This document shows, one piece after another, positions 1 to 7,535 of a DNA stretch of 64,000 nt; the first letter of the stretch is position 1, and each line of letters begins with the position of its first letter. The stretch comes from Thermoanaerobacterales bacterium UBA4880 (GTDB taxonomy: Bacteria; Bacillota; Thermoanaerobacteria; Thermoanaerobacterales; UBA4877): positions 26,285-90,284 of the forward strand of contig DHDI01000026.1 in the NCBI GenBank assembly GCA_002399285.1, given 5' to 3'. The notes beneath the pieces were generated by a model. That model was not told the DNA's origin, ran no database searches, and saw nothing but the letters and a program-made list of their open reading frames with translations. A program made the translations under genes and the position numbers.

Positions 1-105
1 GGCTATATAATGGCCCTGGCAGCCGTTTATGACTATCAGCCTCTCAATATTATCGGATATATATACGATCTCTATATACCGCTGTACAATGCGCTTTATA
101 AGTGA
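1..105 (+). CDS. 3' end of an unrecognised gene (partial)
   Basis: The plus strand is open from the left edge to a TGA at 103-105 and encodes the last 34 residues of a protein. The tail is hydrophobic and tyrosine-rich (it contains YDLYIPLYNALYK), which suggests a membrane protein, but I do not recognise the family. Its stop codon directly abuts the stop codon of grdD on the other strand, with no base between them. The rest of the gene lies outside the window. Confidence 0.5.
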   Translation, partial: GYIMALAAVYDYQPLNIIGYIYDLYIPLYNALYK

Positions 106-1251
106 TCACAGGTAATTTTCATCACCCAACGTTTTTCTTGCGTGCTCTTCATCCTCGGATGCCACGAGAATAACCGGTCCGGTACACCCCATTCCGCTTT
201 CCGCATATATACCGTTCAGCTTTAATGCCCTTACCGCATCCTCTAAAACCAGTATATCTACTCCGGCTATCTCTTCGGTTACAACCTTCTTCGGTATATC
301 TGCTTCCTTCTTATCGTCATGCTTAGCATCGGGCACATACTCCAATATTCCGGACAGTCCGGCCGCCTTAGCCCTTCCCATCTCATCGGCAACATGCGAC
401 ATAAGATTACCTCTGACAAGGTCCGCTGCATATTTTATAGCGTTTTTCACTACGGGAGTGCCGGATGCCCGTGAAAGTATCATGACCGTCTTGTTAAAAT
501 TCTCACCTACACCCGGACCGTAGCCGTATCCGGTGACCTCATAGGTACCGCCGCTTGTAAAACCGGACATCAGTTTGTTTAAAATATTACCCGTTAACGT
601 ATCGGTAACTATAACATCAGCCGACGCCGTAAGCACATCGTTGCCCCTGAGTACGGCCCCGCCATCCTTCCTTATGCTTTGCGCAAGATTGATGGGATAT
701 CCCTTGTCTATCAACTTCTTGAGATTTTTCTCCGCCTGCCTGGCGCCGTCGATATTCAATATTCCTACCGTAGGATCGGTCTTGCCTAGGGACTTAGCCA
801 CAGCGATGCCGTAAACAGCATTCAAAGTCAATGCCTTTACTCTATCCGTCGACGACGTGCCTGTGGTAGTGGCAAGTAAAAATTCCTTCCCGTTGGCAGG
901 TGAAACAAGTCTGCCTACGGTAGATACTCCCAGGGGAAAATTGTAGTGCATAGTCACCACCGCATCCAATTCGCCGCTCTCCAACAGCCTTACCATTATA
1001 TCATGGGCATCGCTCTCACAGTCGGCTTCATACACGGGAAAATCGTCCGACAATTTGTGACCTATAAGGGTTACGTCGATATCGTCGAAATCCTTGGCGG
1101 CCTCCATAGCCCCATTCATCAAAACTCCCGGGCCATGCTCCGATCCAAGCAGTGTAAGGCCGATCTTTATCTTTTGCTTTCTGCTTTTCCCCGTCTCGAT
1201 AAAATCTGCCGCCTCATTGAAGATATCCTTTATTGTCTCGATATCAGTCAT
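106..1251 (-). CDS. grdD: Glycine/sarcosine/betaine reductase component C, alpha subunit GrdD
   Basis: GrdD works with GrdC in component C (protein C) of glycine reductase. In the known pathway this component takes the carboxymethyl group from the selenium of GrdA and releases acetyl phosphate. The 381-residue length and PlsX-like fold signature (IGLTLLGSEHGPGVLMNGA near residues 30-50) fit the family. A cysteine near the C-terminus (about Cys356, in GMGCTGP) sits where the family carries its acetyl-thioester cysteine. The start follows GGGGGAGG and overlaps the end of grdC by 8 bp, which suggests translational coupling. It is the last gene of the grd operon. No terminator is visible before the convergent neighbour. 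Confidence 0.95.
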   Translation of the reverse strand: MTDIETIKDIFNEAADFIETGKSRKQKIKIGLTLLGSEHGPGVLMNGAMEAAKDFDDIDVTLIGHKLSDDFPVYEADCESDAHDIMVRLLESGELDAVVTMHYNFPLGVSTVGRLVSPANGKEFLLATTTGTSSTDRVKALTLNAVYGIAVAKSLGKTDPTVGILNIDGARQAEKNLKKLIDKGYPINLAQSIRKDGGAVLRGNDVLTASADVIVTDTLTGNILNKLMSGFTSGGTYEVTGYGYGPGVGENFNKTVMILSRASGTPVVKNAIKYAADLVRGNLMSHVADEMGRAKAAGLSGILEYVPDAKHDDKKEADIPKKVVTEEIAGVDILVLEDAVRALKLNGIYAESGMGCTGPVILVASEDEEHARKTLGDENYL

Positions 1252-2773
1252 CTTGATCCTCCCCCATGCTGGACGCCAAATTCCTCAAAGCCGAAGCGAT
1301 TATTTCCCTTATCCTTTCCTCGTCCATGGTCTTTTCCTGCGTAATGCCGGGGTTTTTGCTTATTACCACCGAAACGCCGTCGAACTGGTTCGTCATACGG
1401 CCCAAGAAAAGGCTGCCTTTACCTATAACCATAGTATTATTCATCCTGCCGTCCATTATAGCCTTTCTGGCCGGGCCGACAAAAGGCACCCCCGACGGTA
1501 TATGTCCCTGGGTCGGAGCAAACCCTATTATTCCATGTGTCTTTATAAAGTCCTCCATCTTATCCCGCGTAAGCTGACCATTCTTTACCGCCAGGGCGGC
1601 AATCATCTTGTAGTTCGCCCTGGGAACATCTCCTGCCCCCGCCGGTTCTGTGATCTCAGGGTTTTGCATTTCCACGGAGTATTTGTCTATATCGGTCAGC
1701 TTCATACCCGCCCTCTCCAATGGATCGGCAATGATCGACTGTATGACTTGCTGAGGTGACGACCCTGTTTTTACGGTATGCCTGCCTATAATATCCGTGT
1801 TAACTATGGGATTGATCCCATCGTTTTCGGATATTAAAATAGCAAATCCTCCCAATGCATCTTCCAATAACGGCATATCATTTTTCACATGGTCTCTGCC
1901 GTTCATTCCAAGCTTAGCTACGGCGCCGCCGCCAACTATTACAACATTTTTATATATACCGGATTTGACAAGTGCCGAGGCATTGATAAGCGCATGGGTA
2001 GGCCCCGCACAAAAGGCCCTGGTATCCGAGCCCGTGGCATTGGAAAAGCCGGCCATCTCAGCTTCCGCCTTGGCGAAATTGCCTCCGCCCCTTTGATTCA
2101 TATCACCGCAGGCCTCTTCGGAGCACTCCACAACGTATTCTATGGAGTCTGGATCTATATTATTGTCAATAATAAGATGTTTAAGCGCCAACACGGCAGA
2201 TGCCTTGTTGGCCACATTTTCTAACATCACATGTGCGGCAAGGTTTATGTCTTTATCATGGGCCTTTCTTACACAGCCTACAATGTTCCCGTTCATTCTG
2301 AGCGGTACGGCGTCATTATCAATGAGAGACATTATTTCATCCAAATCAATGCCGGGTTTTACTTTATCGCTGAAATTCTTTAATATGATATGCTGTTTTA
2401 TTTTAGCCGTCATACTTTCTACAAAGTTTTTTTCAAGCTTGACGAGGTCGAAACTGTCACATAACTGCATAAGTATATAAAACTCATCTTCAGACATTAT
2501 CTCTCCGTTTTTTGAAAATCTGGACGAGCCCTTTACCAAATTGTCATACCAAGGCCGCGGTATATGCTCCAATTCTTCAGGAGAAATATTACCTATATAT
2601 ACCTGATTAGGCGCATAATCCACGGCCTCTTCGAAAGGCCTAATATGTTCCATGGCTTTTCTTATATAATCACTTTTGTTGTCTCTCTCCAATTGTTGAG
2701 TCGTGCCGCATTCCATCATGATATTTGGAGTATGAACAAGCACATAGCTTGCAGATTTAATAACAGGATACAT
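1244..2773 (-). CDS. grdC: Glycine/sarcosine/betaine reductase component C, beta subunit GrdC
   Basis: GrdC is the beta subunit of component C and resembles beta-ketoacyl-ACP synthase III. With GrdD it converts the Se-carboxymethyl intermediate of GrdA to acetyl phosphate, giving the cell ATP through acetate kinase (not in this window). The 509-residue length is normal. Family-like stretches include SFCAGPTHAL-type sequence (here RAFCAGPTHALINA, mid-protein) and GGGAVAKLGMNGRDH. The start is preceded by GAGGGGG. A stable hairpin at 2796-2819 separates it from grdB and may set the relative expression of the two halves of the operon. Confidence 0.95.
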   Translation of the reverse strand: MYPVIKSASYVLVHTPNIMMECGTTQQLERDNKSDYIRKAMEHIRPFEEAVDYAPNQVYIGNISPEELEHIPRPWYDNLVKGSSRFSKNGEIMSEDEFYILMQLCDSFDLVKLEKNFVESMTAKIKQHIILKNFSDKVKPGIDLDEIMSLIDNDAVPLRMNGNIVGCVRKAHDKDINLAAHVMLENVANKASAVLALKHLIIDNNIDPDSIEYVVECSEEACGDMNQRGGGNFAKAEAEMAGFSNATGSDTRAFCAGPTHALINASALVKSGIYKNVVIVGGGAVAKLGMNGRDHVKNDMPLLEDALGGFAILISENDGINPIVNTDIIGRHTVKTGSSPQQVIQSIIADPLERAGMKLTDIDKYSVEMQNPEITEPAGAGDVPRANYKMIAALAVKNGQLTRDKMEDFIKTHGIIGFAPTQGHIPSGVPFVGPARKAIMDGRMNNTMVIGKGSLFLGRMTNQFDGVSVVISKNPGITQEKTMDEERIREIIASALRNLASSMGEDQDD

Positions 2774-2795
2774 TAATTTGCCCCCTCATCCGGAT

Positions 2796-2819
2796 ACTGC
2801 CTCCCGTTAAGGAGGCAGT
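2796..2819 (-). other. Intercistronic hairpin between grdB and grdC
   Basis: A perfect 9-bp stem (ACTGCCTCC paired with GGAGGCAGT, 6-nt loop) lies in the 57-bp gap between grdB and grdC. There is no run of T after it, so it is unlikely to be an efficient terminator. An mRNA-stabilising or processing hairpin is more likely (inference). Confidence 0.6.
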
Positions 2820-2830
2820 CCAATTATACT

Positions 2831-4135
2831 TTATTCAAAAACAGTCTGATCATCCACCGGTGTCTGCAGTGCCTTCAAAGCTTTAAGGACCAAATTCCTT
2901 CTTACCGATTTTTCTTCCTCTTTAGACAGTGCAGGGTTGCCCAGCGGATGCGGTATGGCCACAGCCGGCACTATCCTGTTTGCGCCGACAGTGAGCGATA
3001 TAGGCACTATGGTGCATATATGGACCACCGGTAAACCTGCCCTTTCGATTTCTTTTACCATCGTTGCTCCGCAACGAGTACAGGTTCCTCAGGTGGATGT
3101 GAGTATAACCGCCTGAACTCCATCGGCAATAAGATCCTTTGCTATGGCTTGTGCATATTTCATTGCATTGGCTACGGACGTACCGTTGCCAACGGTCGCA
3201 TAATAATAGTCGTAAAGTTTACCGATGACGCCCTCTTTTTCCAGTTCTCTCATAACGTCCACGGGCAAGACCCTGTTGGGATCAGCATTGGCATATACGG
3301 GATCATATCCTCCGTGAGCCGTTTCGTATGTGTCCGCGGTAAGGGCCTCGACTCCTGCTATGCTGTATCTTCCATATTTAGATGCACTGGAAGACTCAAT
3401 TTTGTCCGGATTGCCCTTTGGCACTATTCCCCCGGATGTCACAAGAGCCACTTTTGCATTGCTCATATCCTTTATCGGAGGATTAGGCGTCACTCTGTCA
3501 AAAGCAGGCATGGGATATTCCGTGGTGAATTCTGCGCCGCTCAGTTTGGCAACCAGCATATCCACCGCTCTTTTGGCGCCCAATTCATTTTTGAATACGT
3601 TCTTTCTGATTCCCCTCTCGATATAGCTGTCTTCATCCGGGGAACCTATAGCTTCACCCTTCAGCAGCTTTATCGCAAGGTTTGCCATCAGCGGCACCGC
3701 TTTTCTCATACCCGCCGCCGAATCCGATGTCTTTACGACATAAGCGTCCTTTTTGTATAGGTCCACGCCGGGGTTTTCGGGGTACATGCCGGTTATCACC
3801 GGTATCCCAAGTTTTTCCTTGACCTCTTTGCAGATAGCGCCGCAGGCCACGCCATATCTCCCGGCATTAAATGCAGGTCCGGCAATGAAAATATCGGGAG
3901 AATAACGTTCGACCATAGAAAGGACTTCTGCTTTTGCGGTTTCCAAGTTTTCATTGAAGTATCCGTCGCCGCAGATGACCGTCGCTACAATAACGGCATC
4001 CTGCCCCAGAGCCCCCTTCAGCGCCATGCCCGGGCCTACGACTCCCTCCTTTATAAAGGGCTGTGTGTCAGCCTTGTCCTCTCCTCCGACTTGACCAAAG
4101 AACTGATTTATATAATGCACTACCCTGTAGGGCAT
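2831..4135 (-). CDS. grdB: Glycine reductase component B gamma subunit GrdB (selenoprotein)
   Basis: GrdB is the substrate-binding selenoprotein of component B. With the pyruvoyl protein from GrdE it activates glycine as a Schiff base and passes the carboxymethyl group to GrdA. The reading frame has an in-frame TGA at 3091-3089 (codon 349) and continues in the same frame to 2831, giving 434 residues. The context STU-GTCTRC is the U-x-x-C-x-x-C redox motif of the family, so the TGA is read as selenocysteine and is not a nonsense mutation. A hairpin suited to SelB recruitment follows 12 nt later. The start at 4135 follows GGGGGGAT, 16 bp after grdA. The riboswitch points to glycine rather than sarcosine or betaine as substrate. 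Confidence 0.96.
3062..3091 (-). promoter_or_regulatory. Selenocysteine UGA and SECIS-like hairpin in grdB
   Basis: The UGA is at 3091-3089. After 12 nt comes CGTTGC-GGA-GCAACG (3076-3062), a perfect 6-bp stem with a 3-nt loop. The distance is close to that of the short bacterial SECIS hairpins bound by SelB. The hairpin is also coding sequence. Function as SECIS is inferred from position and family knowledge. Confidence 0.75.
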
Positions 4136-4150
4136 ATTATCCCCCCTTAT

Positions 4151-4615
4151 TTAAATATTACTGAACTGTTCTCTGATGGAACTCACTTCCTTGGATATTT
4201 CCTCGACGTCCAATACCATTTCCATCATTCCAACCTCATTGTCATATACCGTCGGATCGATCTCGGCCTTTACTTCCGGCTCAAGAATATGATACACGGC
4301 CAGGCCAAGAGATATACCTGCCAGCGGGCCGGCATACGTAGGATCGCCGTTGCTCACGGTTTCCGCGGCCAAACCTGCAGCCTCGGCTTCGGAACTGCCC
4401 AATATCACTATGACATTTTCAGGACCGTATTTCTCCGCCATATCTTTAACTCTCTGTTGGATCTCCAGATCCATAGCTCCCGCAGCTGTTCAGACAAAGC
4501 ATTCCGTAGAAGAAAATACGGCCTCGCCCTTAGTAGTCTTTATACAATTTTCGATGGCCGGCCCGGGTACGCCGTCTCTGTCACCGATAATTACAACCTT
4601 CTTGTTATCAAACAT
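4151..4615 (-). CDS. grdA: Glycine reductase selenoprotein A, GrdA
   Basis: GrdA is the small selenoprotein shared by glycine, sarcosine and betaine reductases. Its selenol accepts the carboxymethyl group and delivers it to component C, and thioredoxin regenerates it. The gene begins at ATG 4615 (encoding [19 protein letters not shown]) after GGGAGG, and an in-frame TGA at 4492-4490 is codon 42 in the context [15 protein letters not shown], the hallmark of GrdA. The frame then continues to TAA at 4151, giving 154 residues, the normal size. Annotating only the 107-codon part after the UGA would miss the N-terminus and the catalytic residue. It lies between grdE and grdB. Confidence 0.96.
4459..4492 (-). 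promoter_or_regulatory. Selenocysteine UGA and SECIS-like hairpins in grdA
   Basis: After the UGA (4492-4490) there are two possible small hairpins: AGCT-GCGGG-AGCT at 4487-4475, and GGATC-TGGA-GATCC at 4472-4459, starting 17 nt downstream. Either could be the SelB-binding element. Which one is used cannot be told from the sequence. Confidence 0.6.
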
Positions 4616-4634
4616 TTTTTTGTATGACCTCCCT

Positions 4635-5921
4635 TTAATAGCCTACAGCGCTTAAATTTGTATATCCAAGCTCGCTGGTCGCTCCGGTGATCACCTGGAT
4701 CTCAGCCTCAATACTGCCATCTTCCCTAAGGCTTCCGTTAAATCCTCCGGCAATAACATTTGCGGCCTCGGGATTACCTATAACCTTTTTCATATGAGGC
4801 AGCACAATGACCTCATTGGCATTGCCGCTTGTGACCACTGCATTAGCTAAAGAGTTGGCATCGGCAAGCGATTGTGACGCACCGTCGCGCCCCGCATATT
4901 CATCCGTGACTAAAACCGTCTTTATGCCTTTTTCCTCTATCTTCCTGCAATTCATTATCAAGTCAGTATCAGGATTGCCAAATCCCTCTTCGCTTATTAC
5001 AACGCCGTCAAGATTCAACAATTCGACAAGCTTTGAAGTGTATTCCGACGATCTCTCTTTGTCAGCCAAAGTAACATTTTCATTAGTAATTATCACACCG
5101 ACAAAGTTGATGTCTTTACCGTGCTTTGCATACAATTCTTTTATTATTGGGTTATTCATATGCGCATATGTGGTGTTCTTATCACATGCAGAAACGCAGT
5201 TGCCGCTTATCACCGCGCCGTCCATAACTTCCGTAGGGTATATGAAGGTAGGCAGTATTTTTTTAGCGTCGACCCCGTATACATATGTGTCATGCATAAG
5301 ACCCTGACTTTGAAGTTGATAAACATATGCAACCCTCGGCAAATCTTTATACAAATTGCAGCCGTCTATTATCGCAGGAGTCTCATATGTTTCAGTATAA
5401 GCCGGTTTGACTTTTGCGGCTGCCTCGCCAAGATATTTGGCTGCCTTGAGTCCAGTCATTCTTATACATTCTTCCTTCTCATGCCTCTCCATATCCTCTT
5501 TGACAATAATATTAAGCACCAAATTGTTTGTCTTGGAATACGGAGTATATTCGGCTCCAGGCCCCGACATGTCGATAATCCCCTCTTGAAACCCTATGAT
5601 ACTTCCGCATGTCACAACTGCAGCGCCCTTCATTACTAAGGTTTTGCCGGAACCAACGGTATTGACCTTGCTCATAAAGCCCGGAAATACTCCACCCTTA
5701 CCCTCAACTTTTACTCTAGGTTCGATTACGTCCTTTACCGGTATTATCCTCACATCTTCACCCGGTCTTGCGATATCCAGTTCCAGCGATGCAATGCGTT
5801 CGTCCTCTTTTAACATAGCGGCAAGTTCATTGGCATTTACATGTAGAATGTCGTCTGTTATGCAGGTATCATCATCAAACTTGATATCACTGATAGGAAC
5901 ATAGCCAAGCTCCAGCTTCAT
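4635..5921 (-). CDS. grdE: Glycine reductase component B precursor GrdE (pyruvoyl proprotein)
   Basis: GrdE is a proprotein that cleaves itself into two subunits of component B; the new N-terminus becomes a pyruvoyl group that binds the amino group of glycine. The cleavage motif is visible as [14 protein letters not shown], with the Asn-Cys pair at residues 241-242 counted from the chosen start. A further in-frame GTG lies upstream at 5930, but it falls inside the ribosome site (AGGAGGTG), so the ATG at 5921 is preferred and gives 428 residues. The gene follows trxA closely and is followed by grdA, as in other grd operons. Confidence 0.95.
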   Translation of the reverse strand: MKLELGYVPISDIKFDDDTCITDDILHVNANELAAMLKEDERIASLELDIARPGEDVRIIPVKDVIEPRVKVEGKGGVFPGFMSKVNTVGSGKTLVMKGAAVVTCGSIIGFQEGIIDMSGPGAEYTPYSKTNNLVLNIIVKEDMERHEKEECIRMTGLKAAKYLGEAAAKVKPAYTETYETPAIIDGCNLYKDLPRVAYVYQLQSQGLMHDTYVYGVDAKKILPTFIYPTEVMDGAVISGNCVSACDKNTTYAHMNNPIIKELYAKHGKDINFVGVIITNENVTLADKERSSEYTSKLVELLNLDGVVISEEGFGNPDTDLIMNCRKIEEKGIKTVLVTDEYAGRDGASQSLADANSLANAVVTSGNANEVIVLPHMKKVIGNPEAANVIAGGFNGSLREDGSIEAEIQVITGATSELGYTNLSAVGY

Positions 5922-5933
5922 AGCATTCACCTC

Positions 5934-6248
5934 CTACAGATTCCTTTTAATCATATCCTCTACCATTTGGATGGTCACATTGGAAGTCACTTCATCCACC
6001 CTGGCGCCGTTTTTATAGATGCCTATGGTTGGAAGACCCATTACTCTCTGGCTTATGGAAAGTCTTCTATTCGCAGCGGTGTCTAATTTGCAAAACTTTA
6101 CCTTATCGCCGTATACATCCTCCAATTTCTCCACCTGCGGCATCAGTTCCTTGCATGGTTCACATTTGGGACCCCAGAAATCCACAAGAGCTGTTCCTGA
6201 ATAATTTATTACCTCGGCATCAAAATTATCCTTATCGACCACTAACAT
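5934..6248 (-). CDS. trxA: Thioredoxin of the glycine reductase operon
   Basis: This 104-residue thioredoxin has the active site WGPKCEPCK (Cys29 and Cys32). The CEPC/CGPC variant with WGPKC is typical of grd-linked thioredoxins in Clostridia, which reduce the selenium-sulfur bond formed on GrdA after each turnover. The ribosome site AAAGGAGGTGAG lies inside the end of grdX, and the two genes overlap by 7 bp. Thioredoxin reductase (trxB), often the first gene of such operons, is not present here, so the reductase must be encoded elsewhere. Confidence 0.92.
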   Translation of the reverse strand: MLVVDKDNFDAEVINYSGTALVDFWGPKCEPCKELMPQVEKLEDVYGDKVKFCKLDTAANRRLSISQRVMGLPTIGIYKNGARVDEVTSNVTIQMVEDMIKRNL

Positions 6249-6589
6249 TTTCTCACCTCCTTTAACGCATCTTTCACTAATTGTGCATCGATTTCCTTGA
6301 AGTCATTCAATGCACCTTTATATGAACAAAACTCATTACTTAAAATGCTGTCGATCAATGAGATTTCATCCATATCAGACTGACTTTCGGAAGTTAATAC
6401 AAGAGATCTGACCGGGATTTTATGTACGTCGATGTTTAGCGATAACGGATGGATGTAGAAATGATAACCACGATATATATACTCCCGGGCAATTTTGAAG
6501 ACTTGGTTGACCTCTTCGGTGTAGACAACGTTTTCTGCATTGCATGCTTCAGCGACTATATCGTTATTAGTAATAATGATATAACTCAT
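6242..6589 (-). CDS. grdX: GrdX family protein
   Basis: This 115-residue protein begins MSYIIITNN and matches the GrdX family, small proteins of unknown biochemical function encoded next to glycine/betaine reductase genes. The chosen ATG at 6589 follows GGGGGGTGG. A longer version starting at 6637 would run into the riboswitch terminator and is rejected. It is the first gene after the glycine riboswitch, so its expression should respond to glycine together with grdE/A/B/C/D. Its role, perhaps in assembly or regulation of the complex, is not established. Confidence 0.85.
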   Translation of the reverse strand: MSYIIITNNDIVAEACNAENVVYTEEVNQVFKIAREYIYRGYHFYIHPLSLNIDVHKIPVRSLVLTSESQSDMDEISLIDSILSNEFCSYKGALNDFKEIDAQLVKDALKEVRKC

Positions 6590-6607
6590 ATCCACCCCCC
6601 ACCCCAA

Positions 6608-6643
6608 TAAAAAAAGTAATAGCGGAAAAACCTCCACTATTAC
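6608..6643 (-). terminator. Riboswitch-controlled intrinsic terminator in the grd leader
   Basis: On the minus strand GTAATAGTGG pairs with CCGCTATTAC (10 bp, one G-U pair, 8-nt loop) and is followed by seven T residues. It lies between the second glycine aptamer and grdX, where an expression platform is expected. Glycine binding probably prevents this terminator from forming (inference from the known class). Confidence 0.85.
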
Positions 6644-6645
6644 TC

Positions 6646-6815
6646 TGTCTCCTTACCTGAGAGATTATCCCTAGGGACTTCACCTTCGGTGATATAAAAC
6701 TTTCCAGAGCTTTATCCAGACTCGGTTCGTTCGCCTGAGAGTTTTGCTGTATACCGTGGCGTATGCAGCTTGCACCTTCGGCTCCCCCTGAAAAGGTCTC
6801 TTCCGCGTCCTTCAT
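6646..6815 (-). promoter_or_regulatory. Tandem glycine riboswitch of the grd operon
   Basis: Two glycine aptamers can be read on the minus strand. The first (about 6815-6733) contains GCCGAAGGTGCAAGC and ends with AACTCTCAGGCG. The second (about 6730-6646) contains CACCGAAGGTGAAG and AATCTCTCAGG. These are the conserved core blocks of the class, repeated in the usual tandem arrangement. The terminator follows directly, so control is likely transcriptional with glycine as activator, which suits an operon that degrades glycine. An 82-codon open frame crossing this region is not a gene. Confidence 0.93.
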
Positions 6816-6873
6816 CTAAAATATTATTTTATTGTAATATTTTAGCAAAAATATTTTTGTTATATCTTTAATT

Positions 6874-6902
6874 ATTTTAACATATATTATTCATTTTTTC
6901 AA
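6874..6902 (-). promoter_or_regulatory. Promoter of the grd operon
   Basis: TTGAAA (6902-6897) and TAAAAT (6879-6874) are separated by exactly 17 bp on the minus strand, about 60 bp upstream of the first aptamer. The surrounding 6816-7013 region is very AT-rich and holds no gene. Confidence 0.7.
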
Positions 6903-7013
6903 TATGTTCATATCGAATAATATCCATAATAAATAATGATTCCATATCTTTTATTCACATTTATCTGTTAAATTACTCATTATCACATTTTTATAACAAG
7001 ATAAAAGCTATTT

Positions 7014-7496
7014 TCAAGACTCCAGCTCAAGCAAAAATTTCTTTACTCCTAGGCCAAGGCCAAATCCTACCATACTGCCATCCTTACCTACGACCCTATG
7101 GCACGGTATTACAAAAGGAATTGGGTTGGCTCCCACGGCCCTGCCGACAGCTCTTGCCGCTTTTGGTTTGGCTATGTCCTTTGCTATGTCGCCGTATGTT
7201 GTGGTTGTTCCATATGGGATCCTCATAAGCTCATTCCATACCTTCATACTAAATGGTGTTCCGTCAATATATAACGGCAGTTCAAATATATTTAATCTCT
7301 TAGTGAAATAAAGCCCCAGCTGATTTTTAGCTTCACTTAGGACCCCGCTATTATTCTCAACAGCTTTCCCATACTTTCCTATACCCTTGAAAAAGCGGTC
7401 ATAATCGCTGTCAATTCGTAAGATCTTATCGTCTAACGATGCCATATAAATAGTGCCCGCCGGCGTACTGGTATTGTAGAGCATATATTTAACCAT
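7014..7496 (-). CDS. ogt: Methylated-DNA-protein cysteine methyltransferase
   Basis: This enzyme removes O6-alkyl groups from guanine by transferring them to its own cysteine. The 160-residue protein has the acceptor motif IPCHRV (Cys132) and the helix-turn-helix stretch RIPYGTTTTYGDIA upstream. The C-terminal half is the conserved DNA-binding/methyltransferase domain, and the N-terminal half is the short ribonuclease-like domain of Ogt. The start follows GGGGGGTGAA. It is transcribed towards the grd riboswitch, 118 bp before the grd promoter, and follows the VanW-family gene by about 40 bp, so the two may be co-transcribed. Confidence 0.92.
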   Translation of the reverse strand: MVKYMLYNTSTPAGTIYMASLDDKILRIDSDYDRFFKGIGKYGKAVENNSGVLSEAKNQLGLYFTKRLNIFELPLYIDGTPFSMKVWNELMRIPYGTTTTYGDIAKDIAKPKAARAVGRAVGANPIPFVIPCHRVVGKDGSMVGFGLGLGVKKFLLELES

Positions 7497-7535
7497 ATCT
7501 TCACCCCCCTAAATATCATAGCTACATATGCATAA

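Noticed and set aside
1094..1759. 221-codon plus-strand open frame opposite grdD/grdC
   Set aside because: Antisense to two well-supported grd genes. No ribosome site or domain features.
2796..2819. Terminator between grdB and grdC
   Set aside because: The hairpin has no T run after it, and grdC/grdD have no promoter of their own that I can see, so the operon most likely continues.
2831..3091. grdB interpreted as broken by a nonsense mutation
   Set aside because: The frame continues after the UGA with the family's U-x-x-C-x-x-C motif and a downstream hairpin, as in known selenoproteins.
6567..6815. 82-codon minus-strand open frame upstream of grdX
   Set aside because: It lies across the glycine riboswitch aptamers and terminator and has no protein-family features.
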